The position numbers and the translations under genes are program-made. 8,775 nucleotides of DNA from BQJD01 sp965652415 (GTDB taxonomy: Bacteria > Pseudomonadota > Gammaproteobacteria > Arenicellales > CAJQKF01). The DNA lies in assembly GCA_965652415.1 (NCBI GenBank), contig CBFGVH010000128.1, positions 1 through 8,775 on the forward strand, written 5' to 3'. The notes under the pieces were generated by a model, which saw only the letters and a list, made by a program, of their open reading frames with translations, was not told the DNA's origin and did not search any database. This document shows, in pieces, positions 6,944 to 8,775 of the stretch (the first letter of the stretch is position 1; every line of letters begins with the position of its first letter).

Positions 6944-6983
6944 CGCCATGTTCCTGGTCGAGGAGCCGGTCGCATCCGGTGAA

Positions 6984-7027
6984 CGTCGGGCGACCGGGAT
7001 CGCGCAGTCCCGGTCGGGATACCGACG
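6984..7027. repeat. Two-tier inverted repeat upstream of the AI-2E gene
   Basis: An inner perfect 9-bp repeat (CGACCGGGA at 6991-6999, TCCCGGTCG at 7008-7016, loop 8 nt) is enclosed by an outer perfect 6-bp repeat (CGTCGG at 6984-6989, CCGACG at 7022-7027), with a 1-nt and a 5-nt internal bulge between them. It lies 41-84 nt upstream of the preferred AI-2E start and could fold in that gene's 5' leader or serve as a protein-binding site. No T-run follows it on either strand, so it does not look like an intrinsic terminator. Confidence 0.5.
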
Positions 7028-7157
7028 ATTCCGGGGTCGCTGACAATCATATCATCGCCGTACCGTGGTGATGAGCGCCGGGCGTTGCGCGCCACGGTGC
7101 GTTCAATTCCGATTCTCTCGTCCGTGTGATAGATTGAGTGCCCGGTAATCGATTCGA
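7028..7157. promoter_or_regulatory. Divergent promoter region between AI-2E gene and DUF883 gene
   Basis: The two genes are transcribed away from each other, so promoters for both should lie in this interval. On the minus strand TATGAT (7051-7046) is a good -10 match, but there is no good -35 at the right distance. On the plus strand TAGATT at 7130-7135 is a weak -10, with only a poor -35 (TTCCGA at 7107-7112). An inverted repeat, ACCGTGG at 7062-7068 and CCACGGT at 7092-7098 with an inner GCGC pair, lies between the two candidates. The exact start sites are not secured by sequence alone. Confidence 0.35.
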
Positions 7158-7158
7158 C

Positions 7159-7163
7159 GGAGG
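7159..7163 (+). promoter_or_regulatory. Ribosome binding site deciding the GTG start of the DUF883-like gene
   Basis: A perfect GGAGG sits 6 nt before the GTG at 7170. It fixes this GTG as the start codon in the absence of a nearby in-frame ATG. Confidence 0.85.
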
Positions 7164-7169
7164 TCTGAC

Positions 7170-7445
7170 GTGAGCGCGGGTACCGACAAAGACATCGAGG
7201 AGCTGAAAGCCCAGGTCGAAGCGTTGCGCGCGGACCTGGCCGGAATTTCCGATGCCCTGAAGAACCTGGGGGGCGATGCCGCGAGCGAGGGGCGCGAGCG
7301 GATCCGGCGTGCCGCCGAGCAGGCGCGCGGCAAGGCCCGGGACACGATCGGCGCGCTCGAGAGCGAGATCGAGGACCGGCCGTTGACCAGCCTGCTCACC
7401 GCGTTCGGCATCGGCTTCGTGCTCGGCAAGCTTCTCGACCGTTGA
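7170..7445 (+). CDS. DUF883/YqjD/ElaB-like membrane-anchored small protein
   Basis: A 91-residue protein with the layout of the DUF883 family, which includes E. coli YqjD and ElaB. Residues about 5-33 form a charged, heptad-like helix (DIEELKAQVEALRADLAGI), then a second charged amphipathic stretch to about 68, and a single C-terminal membrane anchor at about 71-89 (PLTSLLTAFGIGFVLGKLL) with its glycine pattern. YqjD and ElaB are tail-anchored inner-membrane proteins that bind ribosomes in stationary phase; whether this one does so is inferred from family only. Start GTG at 7170 has a GGAGG 6 nt upstream. It is followed 43 nt later by a small membrane-protein gene, the same order as yqjD-yqjE in enterobacteria. 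Confidence 0.88.
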   Translation: MSAGTDKDIEELKAQVEALRADLAGISDALKNLGGDAASEGRERIRRAAEQARGKARDTIGALESEIEDRPLTSLLTAFGIGFVLGKLLDR

Positions 7446-7488
7446 GCCGCCGGCGCCCGGTGTCACCGCGGAACGCTCCGCGCGTTCG

Positions 7489-7938
7489 ATGAGAGCGAGC
7501 CAACGCATTCGCGTGCGCGCGATCGCGTGGTGCACCGCGGCCGTGCTCGCCGTCTGCGCCGTCGTGTATTTCACGCTGTCGCTTTACCTGTACCTCTCCT
7601 GGACCATGCCGCCGCATCGCGCGGCATTGATCACCGGATCGGCGCTGGTACTGGTGATCCTGGTCGTGCTGGCGGCCGCGTACTGGTTCACCAGGCGGCG
7701 CCGAGGGCGCGGGCGGCGGCCGAGGGACCCGGAAGACAGTCTTGAGTACTTGCTCGAGGGCCGGCTCGATCCGTTGCTGCGTGACTGGATCGGCAGTCAC
7801 CCGAAGGGCGCGGCGACCGGTACGCTTCTGCTCGGCATCGCCGCCGGGTACAGTCGTTCGGTGCGCCGGATCCTGCAGGATCTGTACGAGGAGGCGGCCG
7901 AGGCCGAACGGCGGCGCCGGGAGGAGGGCGAGCGCTGA
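7489..7938 (+). CDS. Small membrane protein in YqjE-like position, function unknown
   Basis: A 149-residue protein I cannot assign firmly. Two clear membrane segments lie at about 11-37 and 44-68, followed by a strongly basic stretch (RRRRGRGRRPR, about 69-79) that should face the cytoplasm. A third, weaker hydrophobic stretch rich in Gly and Ala (KGAATGTLLLGIAAGYS, 106-122) comes next, and then a charged helix ending in EAERRRREEGER. The two-span N-terminal half and its place directly after a DUF883 gene resemble YqjE/holin-superfamily-III-like proteins. The C-terminal half is not typical of YqjE and recalls the glycine-rich anchor of the upstream DUF883 protein. ATG at 7489 has no good ribosome binding site, and no other start is visible in frame nearby. 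It is probably co-transcribed with the gene before it. Coding is supported by sensible composition and by fitting between neighbours without overlap. Confidence 0.72.
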   Translation: MRASQRIRVRAIAWCTAAVLAVCAVVYFTLSLYLYLSWTMPPHRAALITGSALVLVILVVLAAAYWFTRRRRGRGRRPRDPEDSLEYLLEGRLDPLLRDWIGSHPKGAATGTLLLGIAAGYSRSVRRILQDLYEEAAEAERRRREEGER

Positions 7939-7965
7939 TCTGCGCCGTGTCCCGACGCGCGAAGG

Positions 7966-8487
7966 TCACATCGCCTTTGCGACGTCGACCAGCTGGTCGA
8001 GCGCCTTGCCCCAGCCTTCCTCGAAGCCCATCTCGGCGTGTCGGCGGGAGGATTCCGGATCCTGGTGCATGGCGATGGCGACGTACTTCGTGCCTGCACC
8101 GTGGGGCTCCATGGAGATGATGGCGGTGAACAGCAGCTCGTTGCAGTCGCCGTCGTCGCCGTTGCCGGTGGAGTTCACCGGCCTGAAACCGGGCCCGAGG
8201 GCCGAGGTCCACACCAGTCGGCGGTTGTCTATCACCTCCAGGTAGCAGCCGACGCCGTGCGGCATCTCCTCGCCCTCGGGGGAGCACATAACCGTGCGGA
8301 AGATGCCGCCGGGCCGAAGGTCGATCTCGCAGTCGACGGTCTTCCACGGCGCCGGAGTGAACCACTTCTTGAGTTCCTCGGGCTGCGTCCAGGCGCGCCA
8401 GACCTTCTCGGGCGGCACGTCCACGACGCGCTCCAGCACGAGGTCGAGCTCCGGGTCGTGGCGGTAGGGCACGGGGGTATGACTCAT
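7966..8487 (-). CDS. SRPBCC family protein (AHSA1-like)
   Basis: A 173-residue soluble protein of the START/Bet v1-like SRPBCC superfamily, group AHSA1 (activator of Hsp90 ATPase homologue 1-like). Hallmarks are the N-terminal VLERVVDVPPEKVWRAWTQP (17-36), then LKKWFTP, DLRPGGIFRTVM (56-67), a central beta-rich part, and the C-terminal MGFEEGWGKALDQL (153-166) of the closing helix. These proteins enclose a hydrophobic cavity; bacterial members mostly have no known ligand. Start ATG at 8487 is chosen because AAGGAG lies 8 nt upstream and the codon overlaps the regulator's stop as ATGA; an in-frame ATG at 8547 would lie deep within the regulator gene. It is probably co-transcribed with, and controlled by, the ArsR-family protein encoded just upstream. 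Confidence 0.93.
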   Translation of the reverse strand: MSHTPVPYRHDPELDLVLERVVDVPPEKVWRAWTQPEELKKWFTPAPWKTVDCEIDLRPGGIFRTVMCSPEGEEMPHGVGCYLEVIDNRRLVWTSALGPGFRPVNSTGNGDDGDCNELLFTAIISMEPHGAGTKYVAIAMHQDPESSRRHAEMGFEEGWGKALDQLVDVAKAM

Positions 8488-8775
8488 GTTTCGGGCTCCT
8501 TGTCTTCGGTGAGGTATCGGTCGAGTTGATCGAGGCGCGCCTGCCACAGCGAGCGCTGCCTGGCCATCCAGTGTTCCGCCGCCTTGAGCGGCTTCGGCGC
8601 GATCCGGTAGGTGCGCACGCGGCCGAGCTTGCGCGAGGTGACCAGCCCGCTCCTCTCCAGCACGCCGAGGTGCTGGGTGAAGGACGGCAGTGCCATGTCG
8701 AACGGGCGCGCTAGCTCGCTGACGGCCGCGGGGCCGCGGGTCAGCCTCTCGAGCACGGCACGGCGCGTGGGGTCG
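8484..8775 (-). CDS. ArsR-family transcriptional regulator, 5' end outside the window
   Basis: The C-terminal 96 codons of a winged helix-turn-helix regulator. The reading frame runs to the window edge and begins DPTRRAVLERLTRGPAAVSEL, the usual opening helix of ArsR proteins. A GTG at 8756 inside this helix is therefore not the true start; perhaps 10-20 residues are missing. The recognition part is LPSFTQHLGVLERSGLVTSRK, followed by the wing GRVRTYRIAP. No cysteine-containing metal site (such as ELCVCDL) is visible, so metal sensing is unlikely. The C-terminal helix WMARQRSLWQARLDQLDRYL is typical of the ArsR group paired with SRPBCC proteins. Its stop overlaps the SRPBCC start as ATGA, indicating coupled translation with the regulator first. 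It likely regulates its own operon, from a promoter outside the window. Confidence 0.92.
   Translation of the reverse strand, partial: DPTRRAVLERLTRGPAAVSELARPFDMALPSFTQHLGVLERSGLVTSRKLGRVRTYRIAPKPLKAAEHWMARQRSLWQARLDQLDRYLTEDKEPET

Noticed and set aside
8488..8547. Upstream extension of the SRPBCC protein to ATG 8547
   Set aside because: ATG at 8487 has AAGGAG 8 nt upstream and an ATGA overlap with the ArsR stop, and the family fold starts after it.

Overview
The window is a high-GC stretch (by eye in the mid-60s percent) with tightly packed protein genes. Gene types (an AfuA/PotD-like ABC importer, a YqjD/ElaB-type small membrane protein, an AI-2E-type permease and an ArsR plus AHSA1 pair) point to a Pseudomonadota chromosome, perhaps a high-GC gamma- or betaproteobacterium. 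The genus cannot be told from the sequence. There are no RNA genes, insertion sequences, phage genes or CRISPR arrays.

Left part, about 1-5759, plus strand: a LacI-family regulator is followed after a 111-nt gap by a five-gene importer and enzyme unit. It encodes a periplasmic substrate-binding protein with a very strong Shine-Dalgarno site, two inner-membrane permeases, an ATPase and a cytoplasmic class III metallophosphoesterase resembling the glycerophosphodiesterase GpdQ. The last four genes are joined by ATGA overlaps or a 1-nt gap. A perfect 16-bp hairpin separates the binding-protein gene from the first permease and probably sets binding protein in excess over membrane parts. The simplest reading is that an intact phosphodiester-type compound is imported and cleaved inside the cell, under LacI-type control by a small-molecule ligand. 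The substrate is not shown by the sequence.

Middle part, about 5813-7938: a minus-strand AI-2E-family membrane transporter converges on the phosphoesterase gene. A 220-nt region rich in inverted repeats separates it from a divergent plus-strand pair: a DUF883/YqjD-like membrane-anchored protein and a small membrane protein in the position YqjE often occupies.

Right part, about 7966-8775, minus strand: an SRPBCC/AHSA1-type protein and, overlapping it by ATGA, an ArsR-family regulator whose 5' end lies outside the window. They form a common two-gene unit in which the regulator is translated first.
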